Source: Defluviitaleaceae bacterium (lineage in GTDB: Bacteria; Bacillota; Clostridia; Lachnospirales; UBA5962). From it: DNA of 6,284 bases. Below are positions 1 to 5,990 of this stretch, one piece after another. How positions within the stretch are numbered: position 1 is the stretch's first letter; every line of letters begins with the position of its first letter. The stretch spans positions 1 through 6,284 of the forward strand of contig WQZK01000116.1 in NCBI GenBank assembly GCA_009780765.1, written 5' to 3'. Below the pieces are notes generated by a model that saw only the letters and a list, made by a program, of their open reading frames with translations, was not told where the DNA came from and did no database searches. The translations under genes and the position numbers were made by a program.

Positions 1-222
1 GCCTAAAAGATAAGTCATAACGCCACCTTCTGCCATAGGCGAAACCACAACACCATCTTTTGACATAAACGAAACAAAGTATAAATCATCTGAAACAGTC
101 CTTAGCTGACCCTCATATTTCTCTCTAAGTGCTGCACAGTCTTTTTCAAGTGTTTCTTCACTCGTTTCCATCGAATAACCAGAAACGTAAAACGTATTTC
201 TATCTTCAAATCTCATTTTCAT
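1..222 (-). CDS. Small protein resembling a GyrI-like effector-binding domain (N-terminal part, cut by left edge)
   Basis: This open frame of 74 codons starts at an ATG ending at 222 and is still open at the window edge, so the C-terminus is missing. An AGGAG (complement of 232-236) lies 9 bases before the start, which supports it. The visible protein begins MKMRFEDRNTFYVSGYSMET, then has a charged helix-like stretch (about 20-40) and the strand-like segments DDLYFVSFM and DGVVVSPM. This layout resembles stand-alone GyrI-like (AraC effector-binding) domains, which bind amphipathic or drug-like ligands in the cytoplasm. The family assignment is an inference from overall pattern, with no diagnostic motif. 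It is the third gene of an operon, 24 bases after the DUF3788 gene, and the first gene encodes a MerR regulator carrying the same kind of domain. That context fits a role in ligand sensing or sequestration. Confidence 0.7.
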   Translation of the reverse strand, partial: MKMRFEDRNTFYVSGYSMETSEETLEKDCAALREKYEGQLRTVSDDLYFVSFMSKDGVVVSPMAEGGVMTYLLG

Positions 223-246
223 ATTATAAAACTCCTTTTTAATTGC

Positions 247-663
247 CTATTTTGCACGTTTTTTATAGTCAATCAACTTGTATACATCCGATAGCTGATT
301 TTCGTTATACACATCAATTGCAATTGAAAACCATTTCCCTTTTGGCGAACTTGTAAACGTATTCTTTAAATCTTCAGAAATATCCAGTTCCTGTATGCCT
401 GCACGAAACTGCGGTTTTTCAGAAAAAAGAAAACTAGCCGAAAAAAATCCCTCTGAAACAGAAGCCCAAATTATAGTTTTTTTCTTATACGTGCACTTTG
501 CAAGCCATCCACCATCTCTATACCATCGCCACTCAAGCGAAATATCAAAATTTAGGATGTTTTCATTGAATACTTTCCAAGCTTTAAAGCTATCACCTAG
601 AGTCGTAGCCAAAAGCTCCTCCGTCAACTGTGTGTTCGGGTCTTTCATTAACTGTTTAATCAT
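247..663 (-). CDS. DUF3788 family protein
   Basis: This is a 138-residue soluble protein with no signal peptide or membrane segment. The pattern EWRWYRDGGWLAKCTYKKKT (44-63), followed by the strand-rich IIWASVSEGFFSASFLF (64-80) and a late SPKGKWFSIAIDV (106-118) with a C-terminal DVYKLIDYKKRAK, matches the DUF3788 family as I know it. That family is small, has no established biochemical role, and is common in Firmicutes and Bacteroidetes near transcriptional regulators. The full length is close to the family norm. The start ATG (661-663) is preceded by AGGAG (complement of 671-675), which overlaps the TAG stop of the upstream merR gene. The two genes are 10 bases apart and are very likely translationally coupled. 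It is probably regulated with merR by the same effector. No function is claimed beyond family membership. Confidence 0.85.
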   Translation of the reverse strand: MIKQLMKDPNTQLTEELLATTLGDSFKAWKVFNENILNFDISLEWRWYRDGGWLAKCTYKKKTIIWASVSEGFFSASFLFSEKPQFRAGIQELDISEDLKNTFTSSPKGKWFSIAIDVYNENQLSDVYKLIDYKKRAK

Positions 664-673
664 ACTTTTGCTC

Positions 674-1585
674 CTATCGCATTTTTATTGGAATATATAC
701 ATCTTGCTGGTATCGGTTAAATTTTATTGCAATATCCCACGGCAAAATCTCTTCAATCATTTCAATACCAGTTTCAAGTTCAAAATCATCACTTTTGTTA
801 ACCCAATCCCTTAAGAGAACAAAAGTATCGTCCATATCTTCCATAAATGAGCTAGAAACAGCATACAAACCACCTTGGAAATGCTCATCTATATATTGTG
901 TTCGATTTTCATAATCAATAGGAATTTTTATCATCATTACCCATTCGTCATTTATTTCTTTTTTAAAAAAACAATTATGAAAACTGGGATTAGGGCTAAA
1001 TCCATAGGAAGTAAATAGATTTTGCATTTTATCTAAATCCAAGGCTTCTACCTCGCCCGTTTTCAACCTAGAACTCAATACTCGCATGGATGGCAAACGA
1101 ATAATTCGCACATCATGCAACTTTAATACGTTGCGGCTTACCTCTGAAACTCTCTCAAGTGAAATAGGTTCACTTTCTCCTGTCGTTGCAATACGCTTTT
1201 CTGTTTCTTCATAAAGCAAAGTTATAGCTGATATTTTCTTTATCCCACTTATTAGCATTTTGTGCAGAAAATCATCCACAAGCCTCCTAAGCTCCGATAA
1301 AGCTGTAATTTCAACATCAAGTGTATCTAGCTTGTCCACAAAAACCTGTATTAATGCTGACATGCTTTCACTTTCAAATATAGTTACTATATCTTTTATA
1401 GGTATTTGCAGTTTACGCAAAACAATTATTTGTTTTAGTCTTTCTAGTGCAGATTCATCATAATACCTCTGTGCTTTGTTTTCGGGGTGCTGACTCCAAA
1501 GCAAGCCTTTTTCTTCGTAATACCTTAGCGTCCTGCTTGAAACACCAAAGGATTCTACAACTTCGTTTATTCTAATCAATTCCAA
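674..1585 (-). CDS. MerR-family transcriptional activator with GyrI/BmrR-like effector-binding domain
   Basis: This is a 303-residue DNA-binding regulator. Residues 1-72 form the MerR winged helix-turn-helix, with the signature RINEVVESFGVSSRTLRYYE at 5-24, then GLL and an RYYDESALERLKQI wing/helix. Residues about 75-125 are the long dimerisation helix. Residues about 157-300 form an effector-binding domain (HDVRIIRLPSMRVLSS, then GFSPNPSFHNCFF, GGLYAV and a final DVYIPI). This is the BmrR/TipAL-type architecture, in which the C-terminal domain binds a lipophilic or cationic ligand and the N-terminal domain twists the promoter. No cysteine-based metal site is evident. The start is TTG at 1583-1585, chosen because a perfect AGGAGG lies 7 bases upstream and no upstream ATG is in frame. 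It heads an operon with a DUF3788 gene and a GyrI-like gene. The actual ligand cannot be read from the sequence. Confidence 0.93.
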   Translation of the reverse strand: MELIRINEVVESFGVSSRTLRYYEEKGLLWSQHPENKAQRYYDESALERLKQIIVLRKLQIPIKDIVTIFESESMSALIQVFVDKLDTLDVEITALSELRRLVDDFLHKMLISGIKKISAITLLYEETEKRIATTGESEPISLERVSEVSRNVLKLHDVRIIRLPSMRVLSSRLKTGEVEALDLDKMQNLFTSYGFSPNPSFHNCFFKKEINDEWVMMIKIPIDYENRTQYIDEHFQGGLYAVSSSFMEDMDDTFVLLRDWVNKSDDFELETGIEMIEEILPWDIAIKFNRYQQDVYIPIKMR

Positions 1586-1592
1586 GAAATCA

Positions 1593-1598
1593 CCTCCT
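1593..1598 (-). promoter_or_regulatory. Ribosome binding site that fixes the TTG start of merR
   Basis: On the minus strand this reads AGGAGG within GAGGAGGTGATTT, an almost full-length match to the 16S anti-Shine-Dalgarno sequence. It lies 7 bases before the TTG at 1585. It supports the non-ATG start and implies efficient translation from a very short leader, since the -10 box is only about 8 bases further upstream. Confidence 0.85.
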
Positions 1599-1606
1599 CA
1601 GATTCT

Positions 1607-1637
1607 ATTATACAAGTTTACGCAGGGTCAATGTCAA
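1607..1637 (-). promoter_or_regulatory. MerR-type promoter of the merR-DUF3788 operon (19-bp spacer)
   Basis: On the minus strand there is a perfect TTGACA -35 box (complement of 1632-1637) and a perfect TATAAT -10 box (complement of 1607-1612). They are separated by 19 bases rather than the usual 17. Overlong 19-20 bp spacers are the known signature of promoters controlled by MerR-family activators, which bind the spacer and undertwist it to align the boxes. The spacer should hold the operator, but I could find only weak symmetry in it (around CCTGCGTAAA). The predicted transcription start near 1600 leaves a leader of about 15 bases. Autoregulation is inferred. Confidence 0.8.
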
Positions 1638-1713
1638 GGGGGAAATATAAATTTAATATGAAAGCTTTTCAGTCATTCAGACAATTTCATTCAAATATCG
1701 TATATATTTAATG

Positions 1714-1760
1714 ATGTATAGGGGGGTGGCACCCAATACATAGGGCCGGTTGCCCGTGTA
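1714..1760 (+). other. Two GC-rich hairpins sharing one strand, upstream of the Tudor-like gene
   Basis: Hairpin 1 pairs ATGTAT (1714-1719) with ATACAT (1736-1741) and encloses GGGT-GGC-ACCC (1724-1734). Hairpin 2 pairs GGGC (1743-1746) with GCCC (1752-1755) around the loop CGGTT, and can be extended by TACA (1737-1740) with TGTA (1757-1760). The TACA segment is needed by both outer stems, so the extended forms exclude each other. A run of six T follows at 1778-1783, about 22 bases after hairpin 2. The GC-rich content stands out from the AT-rich surroundings. I do not recognise a riboswitch family. It may be a leader RNA element, part of a small repeat, or an operator-like DNA site. Confidence 0.4.
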
Positions 1761-1816
1761 GAAAACAGCAGGATACATTTTTTGTTAAACTATCTTCTAT
1801 GAAGGGAGAATATTTT

Positions 1817-2320
1817 ATGGAAAGCAAAGTCGTTTTATTCAACTCAAACGGCATTAAAATAGGAGAAACTTATGCACGTAGGGCAAGGCAACTTGTTAGT
1901 AGACAAAGGGCAGAATGGCTTGGTGAAAACCAGCAAGCCATTCGCTTTTATCCAGAAATGGAAAACATGGATGGCACTGTTACGGAACCAGAGCCTATTG
2001 AAGTGCAAGATACACAAGCTCATCAGCTATACTTTGCACATTGGTCACGCGGTTACTATTACCTTGCTGTTATCGATGAGGATCTAGAGAACTATGTTAG
2101 GGTAACTTTCTTTGATGGTTACAAACGTATACTACCAAAGGAACAGGTTATAGAACTGCAGGAAGCATTTAACACTATGACATTTCAAGGTAATTGGCAG
2201 GAAGGCTTATTCTGGTATAATGGTGTTTTGTCAAGCCTGCAACCTTTAATAATGGCATATAATGATGGCGATGTTGAGCATGTAAGTTTGAGTCAACTTC
2301 GTGCGTTTTTTCCTAGATAA
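1817..2320 (+). CDS. Hypothetical protein with RRXRR-like N-terminus and two tandem Tudor/SH3-like motifs
   Basis: This is a 167-residue soluble protein. The ATG at 1817 is preferred because AGGGAG (1803-1808) sits 8 bases upstream; an in-frame ATG at 1799 would add six residues but has no ribosome binding site. Residues 5-46 (VVLFNSNGIKIGETYARRAR, then QLVSRQRAEWL and AIRFYPE) resemble the short N-terminal module in RRXRR-type proteins, where 'G-x-A/RRARxLVxxxRA-W...AIRL-P' recurs. Residues 75-115 (W76, GYYYLAVI, VTFFDG, ILPKEQVIEL) and 126-163 (W127, GLFWYNGVL, MAYNDGDVEHVSLSQL) look like two copies of a Tudor/SH3-like barrel, each with an aromatic cluster and a DG turn. Such domains bind proteins or nucleic acids, but the ligand here is unknown. 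The gene stands alone between the divergent merR operon and convergent kbl, and ends at a strong terminator. Function is unassigned. Confidence 0.8.
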   Translation: MESKVVLFNSNGIKIGETYARRARQLVSRQRAEWLGENQQAIRFYPEMENMDGTVTEPEPIEVQDTQAHQLYFAHWSRGYYYLAVIDEDLENYVRVTFFDGYKRILPKEQVIELQEAFNTMTFQGNWQEGLFWYNGVLSSLQPLIMAYNDGDVEHVSLSQLRAFFPR

Positions 2321-2340
2321 TATATTTTATTATTTAGAAA

Positions 2341-2371
2341 AGCTAGGGATTAAATCCCTAGCTCTTTTTTT
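2341..2371 (+). terminator. Rho-independent terminator of the Tudor-like gene, overlapping the kbl 3' end
   Basis: A perfect 10-bp stem, AGCTAGGGAT (2341-2350) with ATCCCTAGCT (2354-2363), has a TAA loop. It is followed by C and then seven T (2365-2371) on the plus strand, which makes a strong terminator 20 bases after the stop of the upstream gene. The right arm encodes the last residues of convergent kbl, and its TAA stop lies at the loop. On the minus strand only a TTTC follows the stem, so termination of kbl here would be weaker. Confidence 0.9.
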
Positions 2372-3531
2372 GCTTCTACAAAAGCATTTACAGCGTAGTC
2401 TAATTGCTCTTTAGTATGAGCCGCAGAAACTTGCGTTCTTATTCTTGCTTTTCCTTTTGGAACAACAGGGTAGAAGAATCCAACAGCATAAACACCCTTT
2501 TCAAGCAGTATTTTAGCCATTTTTTGTGATAAAACTTCATCTCCTAACATAACCGGAATAATCGCATGGTCGGCACCTGCTAATGTAAAGCCTTCTGCCG
2601 TCATTCTTTCTCTGAAATATTTCATATTTTCGTTAAGCCTTGCCTTGAGTTCTGGCTTTTCTGAAATTAATTCTAAAACCTTGATAGATGCCGAAGCAAT
2701 CGTTGGCGAAAGCGTATTCGAGAAAAGATATGGGCGAGAACGTTGCCTTAAAATATCAATAATTTCTTTTTTACCCGAAGTGTATCCCCCACTCGCTCCG
2801 CCTAAAGCTTTGCCAAGCGTTCCTGTTATAACATCAACTCTATCCATAACGCCACAATATTCATGCGAGCCTTTTAAGTTATCACCAATAACGCCAACCG
2901 CATGGCTATCATCAACCACAACAATTGCATCATATTTGTCGGCTAAGTCGCACACGCCTTTAAGGTTTGCAATAATCCCGTCCATAGAGAAAACACCATC
3001 GGTAACAATTAGCCTAATTCTTGCATCCTTCGCTTCTATCAGTTTTGCTTCTAAATCTGCCATATCGTTATTTTTGTATCTATATCTTGCCGCTTTACAA
3101 AGTCGAACACCGTCAATAATACTTGCATGGTTCAATTCGTCGCTAATAATTGCATCTTCTGCACCTAAAATTGTTTCAAAAAGACCAGTATTTGCATCAA
3201 AGCAAGAAGAGTATAAAATAGTGTCTTCCATGCCTAAAAATTCGCTAATTTTATCTTCCAAATTTTTGTGTACCTCTTGCGTCCCGCAAATAAAACGAAC
3301 AGAAGAAAGCCCATAACCCCATTTATCAAGGCTTTGTTTAGAAGCCTCTATAAGCTCCTGATTATTGCTAAGCCCAAGATAATTGTTTGCACACATATTT
3401 ATAACATTTTGCTTTAAAGTTGTTGAAATGTTAGAAGATTGCTGTGTTGTTATAATTCTTTCTTCTTTCCATAGCCCAGCCTCTTTTATTTCATTTATTA
3501 CGTTATTAAAGTGTTTAAAAGCTGTTTTCAT
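2350..3531 (-). CDS. kbl: Glycine C-acetyltransferase (2-amino-3-ketobutyrate CoA ligase)
   Basis: Kbl is a cytoplasmic PLP enzyme that cleaves 2-amino-3-ketobutyrate with CoA to glycine and acetyl-CoA, the second step of threonine breakdown through Tdh. The 393 residues match the usual length (E. coli Kbl has 398) and the alpha-oxoamine synthase fold. Visible signatures are NNYLGL (49-54), SVRFICGTQ (77-85), SDELNHASIIDG (130-141), VVVDDSHAVG (204-213, with PLP-ring Asp207 and His210), and TGTLGKALGG (236-245) with the Schiff-base Lys241. The C-terminal KARIRTQVSAAHT (361-373) carries the substrate-carboxylate Arg. The ATG at 3529-3531 follows a GGAGG (complement of 3543-3547) that lies inside the last codons of tdh, 6 bases after its stop, so the pair is probably translationally coupled. 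The adjacent tdh separates it from the close homologues BioF and HemA. No defects are seen. Confidence 0.97.
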   Translation of the reverse strand: MKTAFKHFNNVINEIKEAGLWKEERIITTQQSSNISTTLKQNVINMCANNYLGLSNNQELIEASKQSLDKWGYGLSSVRFICGTQEVHKNLEDKISEFLGMEDTILYSSCFDANTGLFETILGAEDAIISDELNHASIIDGVRLCKAARYRYKNNDMADLEAKLIEAKDARIRLIVTDGVFSMDGIIANLKGVCDLADKYDAIVVVDDSHAVGVIGDNLKGSHEYCGVMDRVDVITGTLGKALGGASGGYTSGKKEIIDILRQRSRPYLFSNTLSPTIASASIKVLELISEKPELKARLNENMKYFRERMTAEGFTLAGADHAIIPVMLGDEVLSQKMAKILLEKGVYAVGFFYPVVPKGKARIRTQVSAAHTKEQLDYAVNAFVEAKKELGI

Positions 3532-3537
3532 ATTTAA

Positions 3538-4584
3538 TTATGCCTCCCAGTTTAATATTACTTTGCCAGATTGTCCGCTCATCATAGTTTCAAAAGCTTT
3601 TTCAAAGTCTTTGTAGTCAAATTCGTGCGTAATAACTGGCGTTATATCAAGCCCAGAGCCAACCATTGCCGTCATTTTATACCATGTTTCAAACATTTCA
3701 CGCCCATAAATGCCTTTAATCTCTAGACATTTAAAAATGACATCATCCCAGTTTATTACCGTATCTTGAGGAATAAGCCCTAAAAGCCCAATTTTGCCGC
3801 CATGGTGCATAACCCTAACCATATCTCTAAACGCATGAGGGTTGCCTGACATCTCTAAACCAACATCTATCCCTTCTTTTATACCAAGAGCAGGGAAACA
3901 ATCTTCAATTTTCTCTGTTCTAACATCTATAACAGCCGTTGCACCCATTTTTTTAGCCATTTCCAGCCTGTGCGGAATAACATCTGTAACAATAATATTT
4001 CTAGCACCACAATGTTTTGCAATAGCAACAGCCATAAGTCCAATAGGGCCAGCTCCTGTGATAAGTATATCTTCTCCAACTAAATCAAACGACAGTGCCG
4101 TGTGAACCGCATTTCCAAGTGGGTCAAAACAGCTAATCACATTAAGCGGAATATTTTCGTTTTCAATTGCCCAAATATTAGCCTCTGGAATTGCAGCATA
4201 TTCGGCAAAAATACCAGTTTTGTTTACGCCAATGCCAACAGTTTCGCGACAAAGATGAGCTCCGCCTTTTAAGCAGTTTCTACAAACTCCGCAAACAAGA
4301 TGCCCTTCGCCTGTAACAAGCTGGCCTTTCTTAACACGTTTAACATTCTTACCAACTTCTTCTACAATGCCAACAAATTCATGCCCAATAATCATAGGTG
4401 TTTTTATTGTTCTTTGTGCCCACTCTTTCCACTCGTAAATATTAATATCAGTACCACAAATAGCAGTTTTTTTCATTTTAACCAAAACTTCATCGTCTTT
4501 TATTTTTGGTATATCCACCTCTAAAAGTTCTAATCCGCCAAAAGTTGGCTTATTCTTTAAAATAGCATTCATAGTAGTTTTCAA
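3538..4584 (-). CDS. tdh: L-threonine 3-dehydrogenase (zinc-dependent, NAD-linked)
   Basis: Tdh oxidises L-threonine with NAD+ to 2-amino-3-ketobutyrate in the cytoplasm and feeds Kbl encoded just downstream. It is a medium-chain zinc dehydrogenase of 348 residues (E. coli Tdh has 341) and is strongly similar along its length. Visible sites are KTAICGTDINIY with catalytic-zinc Cys43, GHE (His68, Glu69), the structural-zinc cysteines 98, 101, 104 and 112, the Tdh-typical FDPLGNAVHTALSFDLVGED (153-172), the Rossmann loop GAGPIG (177-182) with an acidic Asp201 that selects NAD, and GIYGREMFETWYKM (291-304). The start is TTG at 4582-4584, with AGGAG 8 bases upstream. The ATG at 4570-4572 (344 residues) is the alternative, but it lies 20 bases from that site. 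It is the first gene of a two-gene operon with kbl. Confidence 0.97.
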   Translation of the reverse strand: MKTTMNAILKNKPTFGGLELLEVDIPKIKDDEVLVKMKKTAICGTDINIYEWKEWAQRTIKTPMIIGHEFVGIVEEVGKNVKRVKKGQLVTGEGHLVCGVCRNCLKGGAHLCRETVGIGVNKTGIFAEYAAIPEANIWAIENENIPLNVISCFDPLGNAVHTALSFDLVGEDILITGAGPIGLMAVAIAKHCGARNIIVTDVIPHRLEMAKKMGATAVIDVRTEKIEDCFPALGIKEGIDVGLEMSGNPHAFRDMVRVMHHGGKIGLLGLIPQDTVINWDDVIFKCLEIKGIYGREMFETWYKMTAMVGSGLDITPVITHEFDYKDFEKAFETMMSGQSGKVILNWEA

Positions 4585-4592
4585 TTTATTAT

Positions 4593-4597
4593 CTCCT
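4593..4597 (-). promoter_or_regulatory. Ribosome binding site that decides the TTG start of tdh
   Basis: On the minus strand this reads AGGAG within GAGAGGAGATAA. It is 8 bases from TTG at 4584 but 20 bases from the first in-frame ATG at 4572, so TTG is the better start. A further in-frame TTG at 4602 overlaps the upstream edge of the site and cannot be the start. Confidence 0.75.
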
Positions 4598-4638
4598 CTC
4601 AATTTGTGAAAGATATATTTATTGTTTTTTTCAATTTA

Positions 4639-4667
4639 ATTATAACACATCTAATTGCCATACACAA
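4639..4667 (-). promoter_or_regulatory. Vegetative promoter of tdh-kbl
   Basis: On the minus strand, TTGTGT (complement of 4662-4667) and a perfect TATAAT (complement of 4639-4644) are 17 bases apart. A TG just upstream of the -10 box (TGTTATAAT) makes it an extended -10 promoter. Transcription would start near 4632, leaving a leader of about 48 bases with no evident riboswitch or attenuator. It diverges from the prsA promoter at 4706-4734. Confidence 0.8.
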
Positions 4668-4705
4668 CTCGCTTTGTGAACAAAATATTAATTTTAAAAA
4701 ATATC

Positions 4706-4734
4706 TTGAAAAATTTATCAATAAGTTGTACAAT
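4706..4734 (+). promoter_or_regulatory. Vegetative promoter of the prsA-like gene
   Basis: TTGAAA (4706-4711) and TACAAT (4729-4734) are separated by exactly 17 bases, each one mismatch from consensus. Transcription would start near 4741, giving a leader of about 60 bases. The leader contains a small palindrome TTCGCGAA around 4753-4760 and the AAGGAG ribosome binding site at 4781-4786. The site is 13 bases from the ATG, slightly longer than usual. Confidence 0.8.
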
Positions 4735-4799
4735 ATATAAATAACAGATAGGCTTCGCGAATATTTGCAGAAGTTTGATAAAGGAGAATTAATAATATT

Positions 4800-5849
4800 A
4801 TGAAAAAACTTATAAAGGTAGCTGCCGCTGCTATGGCACTAACACTTTCTTTGGCGGCTTGTCAAATACAACCTAAAATGGGGCATGGCGATACCGTTGT
4901 TGCAACAAATGGAGATGCTAGAATTTACACAAGAGATGTTTATTTCCACATAGCCCAACTTCTTTCTGATGGGCAAAGTACTCATATTCCTGATGAAGAA
5001 GAACTTACTCAGATTTTAAGCGGAGAAGGCTTTGAAGATGTTGAAGGTTTAACATTTTTAGAGGCACTTCTTGAGCTTGGTCTTGAAAGATCTAAAGGCG
5101 AAGCTTTGCTTGCAAGTTTTGGCACAAACGCTGGCCTTTCATATGATCCTGCACTTATAGAAGCTATTCAAGCTGAGTTAGATGAATTTATTCCAATGCT
5201 TGAAACAGCACTTACAACTGGCGAACGTGCTTTCTATCAAATGTTTTTTCTAACACCAGAAGAATATTTAGACAGAATTAGAAGAGAATCTATAGGCACT
5301 AATTTTGAGATGAGTATTATAGATAGCATAATAGTTGACGATGCCGACGTTCAAGCAGAGCTTGATGAAAATCGTTCGGTTTATGAAAATCGTGGAGTTG
5401 CACATATTTTACTTAGCTTTAACGAAAATCCTGAGGTTCCGCTTGAAGAATTAATGGAGTTAGCAGAAAGCATCTTAGCAAGAGCAGAAGCCGGCGAAAA
5501 CTTTGCTGATTTAGTTACCACTTACTCTCAAGACTATGCCTCAGTTCCAAATGGTGGCTTATATGTAATAAACATTCGCGAACAATTTGTTCCAGAATTC
5601 ATGGATTGGACTTTTTTTGAAGCCGAAGTTGGTGATTTTGGAATAGTTGAAACAGTACACGGAATCCACATTATGCACCTTGTTTCTGCCGAGCTTATAG
5701 AAGGTATCTTTGAAGATATAAGATTTGGTATACAAATTGAGCGTGCTATGCCAACTTTTGAGCAAATGTTTGAAGAAGCAGGAGATAACTGGGTAGTAGA
5801 TCGTAATGTGCTTAACAACATGTCCCTTGATAGCTTTAGAAGACAATAG
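4800..5849 (+). CDS. prsA: PrsA-like lipoprotein foldase (parvulin peptidyl-prolyl isomerase)
   Basis: This 349-residue protein should be anchored to the outer face of the cytoplasmic membrane, where PrsA proteins help secreted proteins fold. Residues 1-20 are a lipoprotein signal: KK near the N-terminus, a hydrophobic core, then the lipobox LAA-C with lipidated Cys21. Residues about 30-180 form a SurA/PrsA-type helical chaperone domain, with the typical opening VVATNGDARIYTRDVYF (33-49). Residues about 181-297 form the parvulin rotamase domain, with VAHILLSF (His202), AGENFADLVTTYSQD (231-245, Asp245), NGGLY (251-255), FVPEFMDWTF (263-272, Met268, Phe272) and HGIHIMHLV (288-295, His290). The usual catalytic-cleft residues are therefore present. 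A short acidic tail follows. The protein is acid-rich, common for clostridial PrsA. The gene has its own promoter and terminator. Several paralogues per genome are usual, so the symbol marks the family, not a proven orthologue. Confidence 0.92.
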   Translation: MKKLIKVAAAAMALTLSLAACQIQPKMGHGDTVVATNGDARIYTRDVYFHIAQLLSDGQSTHIPDEEELTQILSGEGFEDVEGLTFLEALLELGLERSKGEALLASFGTNAGLSYDPALIEAIQAELDEFIPMLETALTTGERAFYQMFFLTPEEYLDRIRRESIGTNFEMSIIDSIIVDDADVQAELDENRSVYENRGVAHILLSFNENPEVPLEELMELAESILARAEAGENFADLVTTYSQDYASVPNGGLYVINIREQFVPEFMDWTFFEAEVGDFGIVETVHGIHIMHLVSAELIEGIFEDIRFGIQIERAMPTFEQMFEEAGDNWVVDRNVLNNMSLDSFRRQ

Positions 5850-5855
5850 TGTAAT

Positions 5856-5898
5856 AAATAAAATAACTCGCTAAAATGGTTAGCGAGTTATTTTATTT
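5856..5898 (+). terminator. Rho-independent terminator of the prsA-like gene
   Basis: A perfect 19-bp stem pairs 5856-5874 with 5880-5898 around the loop AATGG. The core is AACTCGCTAA with TTAGCGAGTT, flanked by A-rich and T-rich arms. The A/T flanks form a U-tract (TTATTTTATTTT) in both directions, so it could work bidirectionally. It starts 6 bases after the prsA stop and separates that gene from the collagen-like gene. Confidence 0.92.
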
Positions 5899-5917
5899 TC
5901 AATGCTTTAATTCGGAC

Positions 5918-5945
5918 ACAAGTACCTCTCTTTAAGAATATTATA
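5918..5945 (+). promoter_or_regulatory. Possible late-sporulation (sigma-K-like) promoter of the collagen-like gene
   Basis: AC at 5918-5919 is followed after 17 bases by AATATTATA (5937-5945), one mismatch from the sigma-K -10 consensus CATAnnnTA. The spacing fits the 16-17 bases expected. I see no convincing vegetative promoter in 5899-5990. The match is short and the region is AT-rich, so chance is a real alternative. Confidence 0.25.
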
Positions 5946-5990
5946 AAACAAGCAAACATGTGCTAATTTTTTTGTATTAGGGTGATTTAA

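Noticed and set aside
395..814. Plus-strand open frame opposite the DUF3788 gene and the end of merR
   Set aside because: It has no ribosome binding site, crosses two well-supported genes on the other strand, and its composition is typical of an antisense shadow.
1723..1735. Match of GGGTGGCACC to the conserved T-box antiterminator core
   Set aside because: The ten bases match, but the following GCG is absent. There is no room for Stem I between here and the merR promoter, no complementary terminator arm follows, and the downstream gene has no amino-acid or tRNA-related role. The segment pairs with itself instead.
1799..1816. Upstream in-frame ATG adding six residues to the Tudor-like protein
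   Set aside because: There is no Shine-Dalgarno sequence before 1799, and the extra codons cover the AGGGAG that serves the ATG at 1817.
2645..3316. Long plus-strand open frame of 223 codons inside kbl
   Set aside because: It is a Ser/Ile/Pro-rich translation of the strand opposite a strongly conserved enzyme, with no ribosome binding site or recognisable family.
5951..5972. Weak hairpin AGCA-AACATG-TGCT followed by a T-run before the collagen-like gene
   Set aside because: A stem of only four base pairs in AT-rich DNA is not enough to call a terminator, and a strong one already lies at 5856-5898.
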